This document shows, one piece after another, positions 56,183-64,000 of a DNA stretch of 64,000 nucleotides. The notes under the pieces are model-generated. The model was given only the letters and a program-made list of their open reading frames with translations. It was not told the DNA's origin and did not search any database. Numbering within the stretch: the stretch's first letter is position 1; the number at the start of each line of letters is the position of its first letter. A program made the translations under genes and the position numbers. This DNA comes from Pseudonocardia autotrophica (GTDB taxonomy: Bacteria > Actinomycetota > Actinomycetes > Mycobacteriales > Pseudonocardiaceae), in assembly GCF_003945385.1 (NCBI RefSeq), contig NZ_AP018920.1, forward strand, positions 1,302,001 through 1,366,000. The letters are read 5' to 3'.

Positions 56183-57325
56183 GTGTGGAAGAGAGTGCGC
56201 GCCGTCGCCGTCGGCGCTCTGCTGGTTGTGGGTCTCGCCGCATGCGGCGGGGAGGGCGCGTCCGGTGGCGGGGGTGCGGGCAGCGGCGCAGCCGCGGAGG
56301 ATCTGCTGGTCGGCGTGGCCATGCCGACGCAGACCTCGGAGCGCTGGATCGCCGACGGTAACTCCGTCCGTGACCAGCTGACCGAGGCCGGCTACCAGGT
56401 CGACCTGCAGTTCGCGGGCGACGACATCCCGACCCAGTCGCAGCAGATCGACCAGATGATCACCCGTGGGGCTGACCTGCTGGTGGTCGCCGCGATCGAC
56501 GGCACCGCGCTGTCCGGCCAGCTCCAGGCCGCCGCCGACGCCGGCATTCCGGTCATCTCCTACGACCGGCTGATCCGGGACACCGAGCACGTCGACTTCT
56601 ACGTCACCTTCGACAACTTCCAGGTGGGCGTCGCACAGGCGAACGCCCTGCTCACCGGCCTGGGCCTGCAGAACGAGGACGGCACGCCGGGCCCCGAGAG
56701 CGGCCCGTTCGTGGTGGAGCTGTTCGCCGGCTCGCTGGACGACAACAACGCCTTCTTCTTCTACGACGGCGCCATGTCGGTGCTGCAGCCGCTGATCGAC
56801 GACGGCACCCTGGACGTCCGCAGCAACCAGACCACCATCGAGCAGATCGCCACCCTGCGCTGGGCGCAGGAGACGGCGCAGCGCCGGATGGAGGACCTGC
56901 TCACCTCCGCCTACAGCGACGGGACCCCGGTCGCCGGCGTGCTCTCGCCCTACGACGGCATCTCCCGCGGCATCATCACCGCGCTGCAGAACGCCGGCTA
57001 CGGCGGCCCGGACCGGCCGCTGCCGGTCGTCACCGGGCAGGACGCCGAGATCGCCTCGGTCAACCTGGTCAGCCGCGGGGTGCAGAACTCGACGATCTTC
57101 AAGGACACCCGCGAGCTCGCCGAGCAGGCCGTCGTCGCCGCCAAGGCGTTCCTCGAGGGCGGCGTCCCGGAGGCCAACGACACCACCACCTACGAGAACG
57201 GCGTCAAGGTCGTCCCGGCGTTCCTGCTCCCGGTGCAGACGGTCTACCAGGACAACATCACGGAGGTGCTCGTCGACTCGGGGTACTACACCGCCGAGGA
57301 CGTCGAGCGCGGCCAGCAGGGCTGA
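56183..57325 (+). CDS. chvE: ChvE-type multiple sugar-binding lipoprotein
   Basis: A 380-residue substrate-binding protein. A basic start (WKRVRAVAVG) and lipobox GLAAC show export and lipid anchoring to the membrane. The mature part matches ChvE/xylose-binding proteins: VGVAMPTQTSERWIADGNSVRDQL, DLLVVAAIDGTALSGQL, IPVISYDRLIRDTEHVDFYVTFDNFQVGVAQA, VVTGQDAEIASVNLVSRGVQNSTIFKD. Sugars such as arabinose, galactose, xylose or glucuronate are typical. GTG start, AGGAG upstream. A stem-loop separates it from the ATPase gene. Confidence 0.92.
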   Translation: MWKRVRAVAVGALLVVGLAACGGEGASGGGGAGSGAAAEDLLVGVAMPTQTSERWIADGNSVRDQLTEAGYQVDLQFAGDDIPTQSQQIDQMITRGADLLVVAAIDGTALSGQLQAAADAGIPVISYDRLIRDTEHVDFYVTFDNFQVGVAQANALLTGLGLQNEDGTPGPESGPFVVELFAGSLDDNNAFFFYDGAMSVLQPLIDDGTLDVRSNQTTIEQIATLRWAQETAQRRMEDLLTSAYSDGTPVAGVLSPYDGISRGIITALQNAGYGGPDRPLPVVTGQDAEIASVNLVSRGVQNSTIFKDTRELAEQAVVAAKAFLEGGVPEANDTTTYENGVKVVPAFLLPVQTVYQDNITEVLVDSGYYTAEDVERGQQG

Positions 57326-57335
57326 TCCCGTACCC

Positions 57336-57373
57336 GGGTGCCCGGGCCGACACCCTCCCCGGCCCGGGCACCC
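57336..57373 (+). terminator. intercistronic stem-loop between binding protein and ATPase genes
   Basis: A perfect 13-bp stem (57336-57348 with 57361-57373) and 12-base loop, 11 bases after the chvE stop and 26 before the ATPase start. No T tract. Likely protects the upstream mRNA or attenuates, giving more binding protein than ATPase. Confidence 0.7.
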
Positions 57374-57398
57374 GCCACCACGAAGCACGGAGGACCTC

Positions 57399-58964
57399 GT
57401 GCCCGATCACGAGCCGTCCGGCGGGCCGCCGGACACGATTCTCGAGATGCGCTCGATCACCAAGACCTTCCCCGGCGTCACGGCGCTGTCCGAGGTCTCC
57501 CTCGCGGTGCGCCGCGGCGAGATCCACGCGATCTGCGGGGAGAACGGAGCGGGCAAGTCGACCCTGATGAAGGTGCTGTCCGGAGTGCACCCGGCAGGCA
57601 GTTACGAGGGCGAGATCGTCCTCGACGGGCGGACGGCCCGGTTCTCCGGGATCCGGGACAGCGAGTCCGACGGCGTGGTGATCATCCACCAGGAGCTCGC
57701 GCTGATCCCGCACCTGTCGATCGCCGAGAACATCTTCCTCGGCAACGAGCGGCGCGGCCGGTTCGGACTGGTCGACTGGGCCCGCACCCACCGCGAGGCG
57801 GCCCAGCTGCTGGGCGAGGTCGGGCTGGAGGAGAGCCCGTCGACCCCGGTCGGCCGGCTCGGCGTCGGCAAGCAGCAGCTCGTCGAGATCGTCAAGGCGA
57901 TGGCGAAGGACGTCCGGCTGCTGATCCTCGACGAGCCGACCGCCGCCCTGAACGACACCGACTCGGCGCACCTGCTGGAGCTGCTGCGCCGGTTCCGGGA
58001 CAGCGGCATCACCGCGATCATCATCTCGCACAAGCTCGACGAGATCGTCCAGATCGCCGACCGCACCACGGTGATCCGGGACGGCCGCAGCGTCGAGACC
58101 TTCACCATCGCCGACGAGCCCGCCCCGCGGAACCGGATCATCCGCGGGATGGTCGGTCGCGACCTGGCGTCGTTCTACCCGGAGCGGGAGTCCCGGCCGG
58201 GGGCGGAGATGCTGCGGATCTCCGACTGGACGGTCCGCCACCCCACCCAGGACCGGACGGTGGTGCACTCGGCGTCGCTGACGGTCCGGGCGGGCGAGGT
58301 GGTCGGGATCGCCGGACTGATGGGTGCCGGGCGGACCGAGCTCGCGATGAGCGTGTTCGGGCGCTCCTGGGGCCGCGACATCAGCGGCCGGCTCCACGTC
58401 GGTGGCCACGAGGTCGAGGCCCGGACGGTGGACGAGGCGATCCGGGCCGGGATCGCCTACGTCACCGAGGACCGCAAGCACTACGGCCTGAACCTGGTCG
58501 ACGACATCCGCCGCAACATCTCCGCGGCCGGGTTGCCGCGGCTGGCCCGCGGGGGCTGGGTGGACGGCGACCGGGAGCACCGGATCGCCGAGGACTACCG
58601 GCGTGACCTGGGCATCCGGACCGCCGGTGTGACGAGCGGGGTCAGCACGCTCTCCGGCGGCAACCAGCAGAAGGTGGTGCTGGCGAAATGGCTGTTCACC
58701 GAGCCCGAGGTGCTGATCCTCGACGAGCCGACCCGCGGCATCGACGTGGGCGCCCGCTACGAGATCTACGTGATCGTCAACCGGCTCGTGGAGGCCGGTA
58801 AGGCGGTCCTGGTGATCTCCTCCGAGCTGCCGGAGCTGCTCGGCATCTGCGACCGCATCTACACCCTGTCCGCCGGCCGGATCACCGGAGAGGTGCCGGT
58901 CGGCGAGGCCACCCAGGAGGGCCTGATGGCCCTCATGACCGAGGAGTCGGAGTCCGCCGCATGA
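57399..58964 (+). CDS. gguA: sugar ABC transporter ATP-binding protein, double domain (GguA/XylG type)
   Basis: A 521-residue ATPase with two ABC domains. First: Walker A GENGAGKSTLMK, signature-like LGVGKQQLVEI, Walker B LLILDEPTAAL; second: degenerate Walker A GLMGAGRTEL, signature LSGGNQQKVVLAKWL, Walker B VLILDEPTRGID, as usual for the CUT2 class. It energises uptake with the permease whose start overlaps its stop (ATGA). GTG start with GGAGG upstream. Confidence 0.95.
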   Translation: MPDHEPSGGPPDTILEMRSITKTFPGVTALSEVSLAVRRGEIHAICGENGAGKSTLMKVLSGVHPAGSYEGEIVLDGRTARFSGIRDSESDGVVIIHQELALIPHLSIAENIFLGNERRGRFGLVDWARTHREAAQLLGEVGLEESPSTPVGRLGVGKQQLVEIVKAMAKDVRLLILDEPTAALNDTDSAHLLELLRRFRDSGITAIIISHKLDEIVQIADRTTVIRDGRSVETFTIADEPAPRNRIIRGMVGRDLASFYPERESRPGAEMLRISDWTVRHPTQDRTVVHSASLTVRAGEVVGIAGLMGAGRTELAMSVFGRSWGRDISGRLHVGGHEVEARTVDEAIRAGIAYVTEDRKHYGLNLVDDIRRNISAAGLPRLARGGWVDGDREHRIAEDYRRDLGIRTAGVTSGVSTLSGGNQQKVVLAKWLFTEPEVLILDEPTRGIDVGARYEIYVIVNRLVEAGKAVLVISSELPELLGICDRIYTLSAGRITGEVPVGEATQEGLMALMTEESESAA

Positions 58965-60202
58965 CCAGCACCCTCAAGCGGGACCCGGCCGGCGAGAGCG
59001 GCGCCGCCGCCGCCCTGCACACCGGGACGAGCAATCTGCGGACCCTGCTCACCCGCAACCTGCGCCAGAGCGGCATCGTGGTCGCCTTCGTCGCGATCGT
59101 CGCGTTGTTCGCGGTGCTGACCGACGGCGTCTCGCTGAGCCCCGGCAACATCACCAACATCGTCCTGCAGTACTCCTACATCCTGGTCCTCGCGATCGGC
59201 ATGGTGATCGTGATCGTCGGCGGTCACATCGACCTGTCGGTCGGGTCGGTGGTCGCACTGACCGGCGCGATCGCCGCGGTGCTGGTGATCGGCGGTGGCC
59301 TGCCCTGGTGGGTCGGGATCGCGGCCGCGGTCGGGACCGGGGTGCTGGTCGGCGCCTGGCACGGGTTCTGGGTCGCCTACGTCGGGATCCCGGCGTTCAT
59401 CGTGACCCTCGCCGGGATGCTGCTGTTCCGCGGTCTGACCCTGCAGGTGCTCGGCAACATCTCACTCTCGCCGTTCCCGGCCGAGTACCAGATGGTCGCC
59501 GGCGGCTTCGTCAACGGCCTGATCGGCGGCCAGGGCTTCGACGCGTTCACCGTGCTGATCGCCGCGCTCGGTGTCGCCGGGTACGCGGCGTACGCCTACC
59601 GCTCACGGATCGCGAAGGTCCTCGATCTGCAGCAGGTCGAGTCGTTCCCGCTGTTCGCCTGCCGGATCGCGCTGGTCGGCGTCGTGGTGCTGGCCTTCGC
59701 CTGGCAGCTCGCGACCTCCCGCGGGCTGCCGGTGGTGCTGGTGATCCTCAGCGTGCTGGTGCTGGTCTACGGCCTCGTCACCCGGCGCACCGTGTTCGGC
59801 AGGCACGTCTACGCGATCGGCGGGAACCTGGCCGCCGCCCGGCTGTCCGGGGTGAAGGCCAGGGCGGTCACGTTCTGGATCTTCGTGAACATGGGCTTCC
59901 TGGCCGGGATCGCCGGGGTCATCTACTCGGCGCGGTCCAACGGCGCCCAGCCCGCGGCCGGGACGATGTTCGAGCTCGACGCGATCGCCGCGGCCTTCAT
60001 CGGCGGGGCCGCGGTGACCGGCGGCGTCGGCACCGTGGTCGGCGCGCTGGTCGGCGGGCTGATCATGGCCGTGATGAGCAACGGCATGCAGCTGATGGGC
60101 GTCGACCAGTCGATGCAGTCGGTCGTGAAGGGGCTGGTGCTGCTGCTGGCGGTCGCGTTCGACGTCTGGAACAAGCGTCGGGCGCGCGGCACCGGGTCGT
60201 AA
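58961..60202 (+). CDS. gguB: sugar ABC transporter permease (GguB/XylH type)
   Basis: A 413-residue CUT2-class permease with about ten membrane helices. The hallmark VGGHIDLSVGSVVALTGAIAAVL (near 87-109) and GGAAVTGGVGTVVGALVGGLIMAVMSNGMQLMG near the end fit GguB/XylH. It forms the channel for the sugar bound by the ChvE-like protein. Overlaps the ATPase gene by 4 bases. Confidence 0.95.
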   Translation: MTSTLKRDPAGESGAAAALHTGTSNLRTLLTRNLRQSGIVVAFVAIVALFAVLTDGVSLSPGNITNIVLQYSYILVLAIGMVIVIVGGHIDLSVGSVVALTGAIAAVLVIGGGLPWWVGIAAAVGTGVLVGAWHGFWVAYVGIPAFIVTLAGMLLFRGLTLQVLGNISLSPFPAEYQMVAGGFVNGLIGGQGFDAFTVLIAALGVAGYAAYAYRSRIAKVLDLQQVESFPLFACRIALVGVVVLAFAWQLATSRGLPVVLVILSVLVLVYGLVTRRTVFGRHVYAIGGNLAAARLSGVKARAVTFWIFVNMGFLAGIAGVIYSARSNGAQPAAGTMFELDAIAAAFIGGAAVTGGVGTVVGALVGGLIMAVMSNGMQLMGVDQSMQSVVKGLVLLLAVAFDVWNKRRARGTGS

Positions 60203-60258
60203 CCCAGCCGTCAGCCGGGAGCGGTGTGGAGGGAACACGGGCCGGGCACAGTGCAGGT

Positions 60259-60444
60259 ATGAGTGAGAGCAGCAACCAGCACGCCGACGTCTCCTGGCCG
60301 CATCCGGGCAGCGAGGTCGCCCGGCTCGGCGGCCACTACGCCCCCACCGGCGGTGCGGCCGACGACCGGTCCGCCCACGAGCACGACATCCACCCGGCCG
60401 GTGACCGTTCCGTCCGCGCGGCCCGCAGGGCCGTGCGGGGCTGA
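60259..60444 (+). CDS. small hypothetical protein, 61 residues
   Basis: ATG with GCAGG upstream; product is polar, His-rich (SWPHPGSEVARLGGHYAPTGG, AHEHDIHPAGD), without membrane segment. I do not recognise it. It lies 56 bases after the permease gene in the same direction and may be its last gene or independent. Confidence 0.5.
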   Translation: MSESSNQHADVSWPHPGSEVARLGGHYAPTGGAADDRSAHEHDIHPAGDRSVRAARRAVRG

Positions 60445-60478
60445 GCGGCCGGCCGCAGTCACCGTCCCGGTCCCGGTC

Positions 60479-61648
60479 TCAGCTGATCGCGCCGTCCCAC
60501 AGCTCGAGCAGTGCGCGCCGGCGCTCGGCCCGGTCCAGTCCGCGCAGGTCGGCGGTGCCGCGCTCGGTGACGACCAGATCGACGTCCTGGGACGGTGTGC
60601 TGACCGGCCGGGACAGCCGCTCCACCAGGGTCGGCGCGCCGCGGTGCAGCGAGGCGAGCGCGATCACCGACAGCCCGTCACCCCGTGCCCCGGCAGCGGC
60701 GAAGTCCGGGTGCCCACCGATCATCCCGGCCGCCGAGCGGCCCAGACCCTCGACGTTGACCTGGCCGTCGACGTCGATCTCCAGCGCCGCGTTGAGTGCG
60801 ATCAGCGGCGGCGCCCCGGCCGCGGACAGCCGCCCGATGTCGTGCGTGTGCTCCACCGGGTGCAGCAGCGCCCGCCCGTCCGCCCAGTCGTAGAGCCGCC
60901 GGGTGCCCGCCAGGTACGTGCTGACCGGCTGGTCGAGCAGCAGCCCGCGGGCATCGAGATCGACCACCGGGTCCGGCAGCAGCCCCGAGTCGAGCCGCAC
61001 CGGGACCTCGATCGCGGCGGCCATCGCGGCGGCGAGGCGTCCGGGGCCGACCTGGATCCGGGCACCCGGCGGGACGAGTGCGGCGACCCGGCGGGCGATC
61101 GCCTCGTCGTCGGTGGTCGGCGCCGGGACGGTGAGCTCGGCCGGTCCCTCGGCGGTCTCCGCGACGACCGTCACCGCGCCGGCGGGCAGCGCGGGCCCGG
61201 CGTCGGAGCACGGGCTGCCGTGCGACAGCACCGCCGCGACCGGTGTCCCGGAGTCGACGAGCCCGCGCAGGTAGCCGACCTCGGCACCGAACCGCAGGCC
61301 GTCCGGTCCGCGGACGACGGTCGCGACGAGCAGATCGGGCCGCAGCGGCCCGCGCAGCAGCGCGGGCACCGCCGACAGTCGCGCCGGTACGACGTGCGCG
61401 GCGCCGGACTCGACCGCGGCCCGCGTGCCCGGGCCGCCCATCAGCACCCGGACGTCGTCGAAGGCGGCCGGATCGAGATCGGGCGCCGGCGCCGGATGCC
61501 AGCCGAGCACGGCCGACACCGCACGTCCGGCGGCGACCCGGGACAGCGGCCCGTGCAGGGTCCGCGGGGTGCCGCAGCCGTCGGCGAGCGCGACCCGGCT
61601 GCCGTTGCTGACCAGAGCGGCGAGCGCGGACTCGGGATCGGACGTCAT
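60479..61648 (-). CDS. acetyl-CoA hydrolase/transferase family protein (ACH1/Cat1-like)
   Basis: A 389-residue CoA-transferase-fold protein. Features: SRVALADGCGTPRTLHGPL at the start, VLSHGSPCSDAGPALP, LIALNAALEIDVDGQVNVEGLG, GGHPDFAAAGARGDGLSVIAL and VVTERGTADLRGL, as in 4-hydroxybutyrate/acetyl-CoA transferases, but somewhat short. Exchanges CoA between acids or hydrolyses acyl-CoA. ATG at 61648 chosen over 61666. Convergent with the small ORF. Confidence 0.82.
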   Translation of the reverse strand: MTSDPESALAALVSNGSRVALADGCGTPRTLHGPLSRVAAGRAVSAVLGWHPAPAPDLDPAAFDDVRVLMGGPGTRAAVESGAAHVVPARLSAVPALLRGPLRPDLLVATVVRGPDGLRFGAEVGYLRGLVDSGTPVAAVLSHGSPCSDAGPALPAGAVTVVAETAEGPAELTVPAPTTDDEAIARRVAALVPPGARIQVGPGRLAAAMAAAIEVPVRLDSGLLPDPVVDLDARGLLLDQPVSTYLAGTRRLYDWADGRALLHPVEHTHDIGRLSAAGAPPLIALNAALEIDVDGQVNVEGLGRSAAGMIGGHPDFAAAGARGDGLSVIALASLHRGAPTLVERLSRPVSTPSQDVDLVVTERGTADLRGLDRAERRRALLELWDGAIS

Positions 61649-61685
61649 ACGAGGAGCATCGGCCACCGCACTCGGCGGGATGCGA

Positions 61686-62117
61686 TCAGGTCGTACAGAC
61701 GCCCGGACAGCGGCCGAGCGTGCGGTGCAGGGTGACGGTGGTGCCGTCCGGGCCCGGTCGCACGGACACGTCCTCGGCGCAGGCGGTGATCATCAGCAGC
61801 CCGCGCCCGCGGTACCCGCTGTCCTCGGGCGGGTCGCGCCAGCGGCCGCGGTCGGACACCTCGACGCGGACCCGGGGGCCGGGTCGCTCGACCTCGGCGT
61901 GCAGTGTGACGGTGCCGTCGGTGCCGTCCGGCTCCTCGCTGTAGGCGTGCTCGATGCTATTCGACACCGCCTCGTTCACCGCCAGCACCAGGTCCGATGC
62001 CGTGTCGCAGGCACGGTCCACTCCGCACAGCGACGCCAGCCACCGGCCGACCTCGCTGCGTACGCGGCCTGCGGCGCGCGGCTCGGCGGTCAGTTCGAGG
62101 ACGAGGTGCGCGGCCAT
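61686..62117 (-). CDS. RsbW-like anti-sigma regulatory kinase (HATPase_c_2)
   Basis: About 143 residues from ATG 62117 (ATG 62177 is possible). A GHKL ATPase: N-box NEAVSNSIEHAYSE, G1 box VSDRGRWRDPPED, G2 box RGRGLLMITACAEDV. Proteins of this type bind sigma factors or phosphorylate anti-anti-sigma proteins. No sigma or STAS gene is adjacent. Confidence 0.88.
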   Translation of the reverse strand: MAAHLVLELTAEPRAAGRVRSEVGRWLASLCGVDRACDTASDLVLAVNEAVSNSIEHAYSEEPDGTDGTVTLHAEVERPGPRVRVEVSDRGRWRDPPEDSGYRGRGLLMITACAEDVSVRPGPDGTTVTLHRTLGRCPGVCTT

Positions 62118-62273
62118 GGCCCTGCGTACCCCGCTCGGCGCCGTGCAACGCGTCCCGGGCCGGACCGGGTGCATCACATCGGTTCGACCCGCGGGTCGCC
62201 GGGCGCGGCTCCGGCATCGCCGGTCATGGACACCTGTCGTTGCCGTCCGCGGGAGCGCCGTGGTGTCGGCCGG

Positions 62274-63314
62274 TCACGCCGGCTCCGGTTCGTACCCGCC
62301 GCGCAGACCGTCGAGCGTCGCGTACAGCGAGGCGGGGATCGTCACGCCCTCCGACGGCGTCCGCAGCCGGGCCTCGTAGCGACGGTCGGAGGGCAGCCGG
62401 GTGCCCTCCTGTTCGAGGATCTTCGCGAACAGCTTCTCACCGTGCGCGATTCGCGCCTCGCGGTCGTGGTGCACGCTGAACCGGGCCGGGTCCATCGCGA
62501 TGACGAGCTCGCCACCGCACGGCGCCCCGGTCCGCGCGGTGTCCCGTTCGCCTGCCTCGATGCTGAGGAGGTCTCCCAGCAGCGGCCCGGTGAGCAGCTC
62601 GATCATCAATGCGATGTTGGATCCCTTGGCCCCGCCGAACGGAAGCTGGGCGCCGGCCAGCGCCTGCGCCGGATCAGAGGTGGGCAGACCGTCGGGGCCG
62701 ATGGCCGCACCGTCGGGAAGCTCGCGGCCGTCGCGCAGCCGCAGCTGGATCTCCCCGCGTGCGCAGGCGCTGGACGCCTGGTCGAAGGCGAGCGGGGGGC
62801 GGTCTCCCCGGGGCCAGGCGAACGCCATCGGGTTGGTGCCGAACAGCGGCTCCCGCCCGCCGGCCGGCGCGACGTACGGAGCGGCGGCCACGAACGCGAA
62901 CGCCACCAGGTCCCGCTCCGCGAGCCGTTCGACCTCCGGCCACAGCGCGGCGACGTGCAGCGCATTGTTGACCACCAGCGCTGCGATGCCGTGCTCCGCG
63001 GCGAGTGCGGCGAGCGGTTCCTCGCCCAGCGCGAGCGAGAGCGGGGCGAAGGTGTATCGGGCGTCCACCCGCACCACCGCGGGCGCGAGCTCCGACAGCT
63101 CCGGTTGCGCGACACCGGATGCCAGCCCCGATCGCACCCCGTCGACGTAGTACGGGATGCGGAACAGGCCGTGGTGCGGGCATTCGTCGCGCTCGGCAGC
63201 CGTCACGGTGTCCGCGATCGCCCCGGCATGGGTGTCGTCGAACCCGTGGGCCGTCAGAACCGCAACGGCGACCTCGTGCACGTCCTGCAACGTCAACGTG
63301 ACGGTCTCACTCAT
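62274..63314 (-). CDS. Ldh2-family NAD(P)-dependent oxidoreductase (malate/L-lactate dehydrogenase-like)
   Basis: A 346-residue member of the Ldh2/YbiC/DpkA family: RDECPHHGLFRIPYYVDGVRSG at the start (catalytic His), GTNPMAFAWPRGDRPPLAFDQASSACARGEI and GGAKGSNIALMIELLTGPLLG. Members reduce 2-oxo acids or cyclic imines (e.g. piperideine-2-carboxylate). The next gene upstream is a GlcD-like hydroxy acid oxidase, so 2-hydroxy/2-oxo acid turnover is likely. Confidence 0.9.
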   Translation of the reverse strand: MSETVTLTLQDVHEVAVAVLTAHGFDDTHAGAIADTVTAAERDECPHHGLFRIPYYVDGVRSGLASGVAQPELSELAPAVVRVDARYTFAPLSLALGEEPLAALAAEHGIAALVVNNALHVAALWPEVERLAERDLVAFAFVAAAPYVAPAGGREPLFGTNPMAFAWPRGDRPPLAFDQASSACARGEIQLRLRDGRELPDGAAIGPDGLPTSDPAQALAGAQLPFGGAKGSNIALMIELLTGPLLGDLLSIEAGERDTARTGAPCGGELVIAMDPARFSVHHDREARIAHGEKLFAKILEQEGTRLPSDRRYEARLRTPSEGVTIPASLYATLDGLRGGYEPEPA

Positions 63315-63452
63315 CGTCAGCTTCCTGTCATGTCGTGGCGCGGCCCTGGGGAGCGATCACCGGAGCGGATGCGGAGACGGTGACCGGGGCGGTGTTCCGG
63401 AGCTCGCACGGGCCACGCCGGGCGGTGCGGGTGGGGACGGGCGTGGCGGTGG

Positions 63453-64000
63453 TCAGCTGCGCAGCACCTTGCCCGGGTTGAGGATCCCCGTGGGGTCGAG
63501 GGTGCGCTTGATGTCGCGTTGCAGCTCCAGCCCGTCGGCTCCCAGCTCGGTCTCCAGCCACTCGGCCTTCAACAGCCCGACGCCGTGCTCCCCGGTGATC
63601 GTTCCACCGAGGTCCAGTGCGAGCTTCATGACCTGGTCGAAGGCGACACCCGCGCGCCGGACCTGTTCGGGGTCGGCCGGGTCGAAGACCACCGTGGGGT
63701 GCATGTTGCCGTCGCCGGCATGCCCGGTGCAGGTGATCAGGACGTCGTTGTCGCGACTGATCCTCTCCACGCCCACGACGAGATCGACGAGCGCCGACCG
63801 GGGGACACACGCGTCCTCCGAGATGAACGACCCGAGCAGCTCGGTCGCGACACCGACGCTGCGCCGGGCCTCGAGCAACATCGCGGACTCCGCGGCGTTC
63901 TCGGCCAGCACGACGTCACCGCCGTGCCCCGTCGCGACCTTCTCGAACTCGGCGAGATCCTGCGCGGCGAGCGCGCCGCGGTCGGACTGCATGAGCACCA
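63453..64000 (-). CDS. GlcD-like FAD-linked oxidase, 3' part (5' end beyond window)
   Basis: The last 181 residues of an FAD-binding oxidase of the glycolate oxidase/D-lactate dehydrogenase type: HAGDGNMHPTVVFDPADPEQ, GGTITGEHGVGLLKAEWLE and DPTGILNPGKVL are the C-terminal cap and FAD signatures. The gene continues past base 64000 on the minus strand. 138 bases separate it from the Ldh2-like gene. Confidence 0.92.
   Translation of the reverse strand, partial: VLMQSDRGALAAQDLAEFEKVATGHGGDVVLAENAAESAMLLEARRSVGVATELLGSFISEDACVPRSALVDLVVGVERISRDNDVLITCTGHAGDGNMHPTVVFDPADPEQVRRAGVAFDQVMKLALDLGGTITGEHGVGLLKAEWLETELGADGLELQRDIKRTLDPTGILNPGKVLRS

Overview
The window is high-GC DNA with GTG/TTG starts, many ATGA/GTGA stop-start overlaps, a mycothiol-clade style gene set (glucosyl-3-phosphoglycerate synthase, FprA-type reductase, four luciferase-like flavin enzymes, MHS permeases). 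This fits an actinomycete of the Pseudonocardiaceae/Pseudonocardia kind; the genus is an inference. Most of it is accessory catabolic DNA.

Region 1 (1-16 kb) is a scarred, duplicated catabolic island. It opens with an IS701-family element (169-1608) and a 44-nt 3' fragment of tRNA-Ala(GGC) with its terminator (1901-1985), which looks like an old integration junction. Then come kynA-kynU (tryptophan to anthranilate), an IS5-family element (4985-5906), a dead MHS permease, an FMN-binding PPOX protein, a dead P450 followed by intact ferredoxin and ferredoxin reductase, an ornithine-cyclodeaminase-like gene, a PucR regulator, RidA, a luciferase-like monooxygenase/reductase and an intact MHS permease. 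PucR, permease and PPOX each exist as one intact gene plus one decayed copy, and four copies of an 18-bp palindrome sit beside them.

Region 2 (16-23.7 kb): AraC and siderophore-interacting flavoprotein, FAD monooxygenase and AraC, alpha/beta hydrolase, ArsR-SRPBCC pair, LysR.

Region 3 (23.7-33.1 kb): a nine-gene, mostly translationally coupled operon divergent from LysR: RutA-like monooxygenase, FAH-family hydrolase, OCD-like, DapA-like aldolase, MHS permease with a (Pro-Thr)n hexanucleotide repeat, NtaA-like monooxygenase, P450, [3Fe-4S] ferredoxin and a bicupin dioxygenase with its metal triad in the C-terminal cupin. I recognise no described pathway with this set; it is the best candidate for an undescribed system. 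It shares its parts list (luciferase-like enzyme, OCD, MHS permease, P450/ferredoxin) with region 1.

Region 4 (34-40.4 kb): phenol to catechol to ortho-cleavage operon (two-component phenol hydroxylase, catA, catB, catC) with a stand-alone FAD-synthetase gene and a divergent IclR regulator.

Region 5 (40.4-52.4 kb): NDH-2-like/Rrf2, gpgS, acetoacetyl-CoA synthetase, another luciferase-like enzyme, a flippase-like protein, and a small MerR regulon (DUF3159 protein, MFS exporter, MerR, CPBP protease) marked by three matching promoters with 19-bp spacers.

Region 6 (52.4-64 kb): a LacI-controlled sugar oxidation and ChvE/GguAB-type uptake system with four matching operators, then an acetyl-CoA hydrolase/transferase, an RsbW-like kinase, an Ldh2-family dehydrogenase and the 3' part of a GlcD-like oxidase running off the window end.
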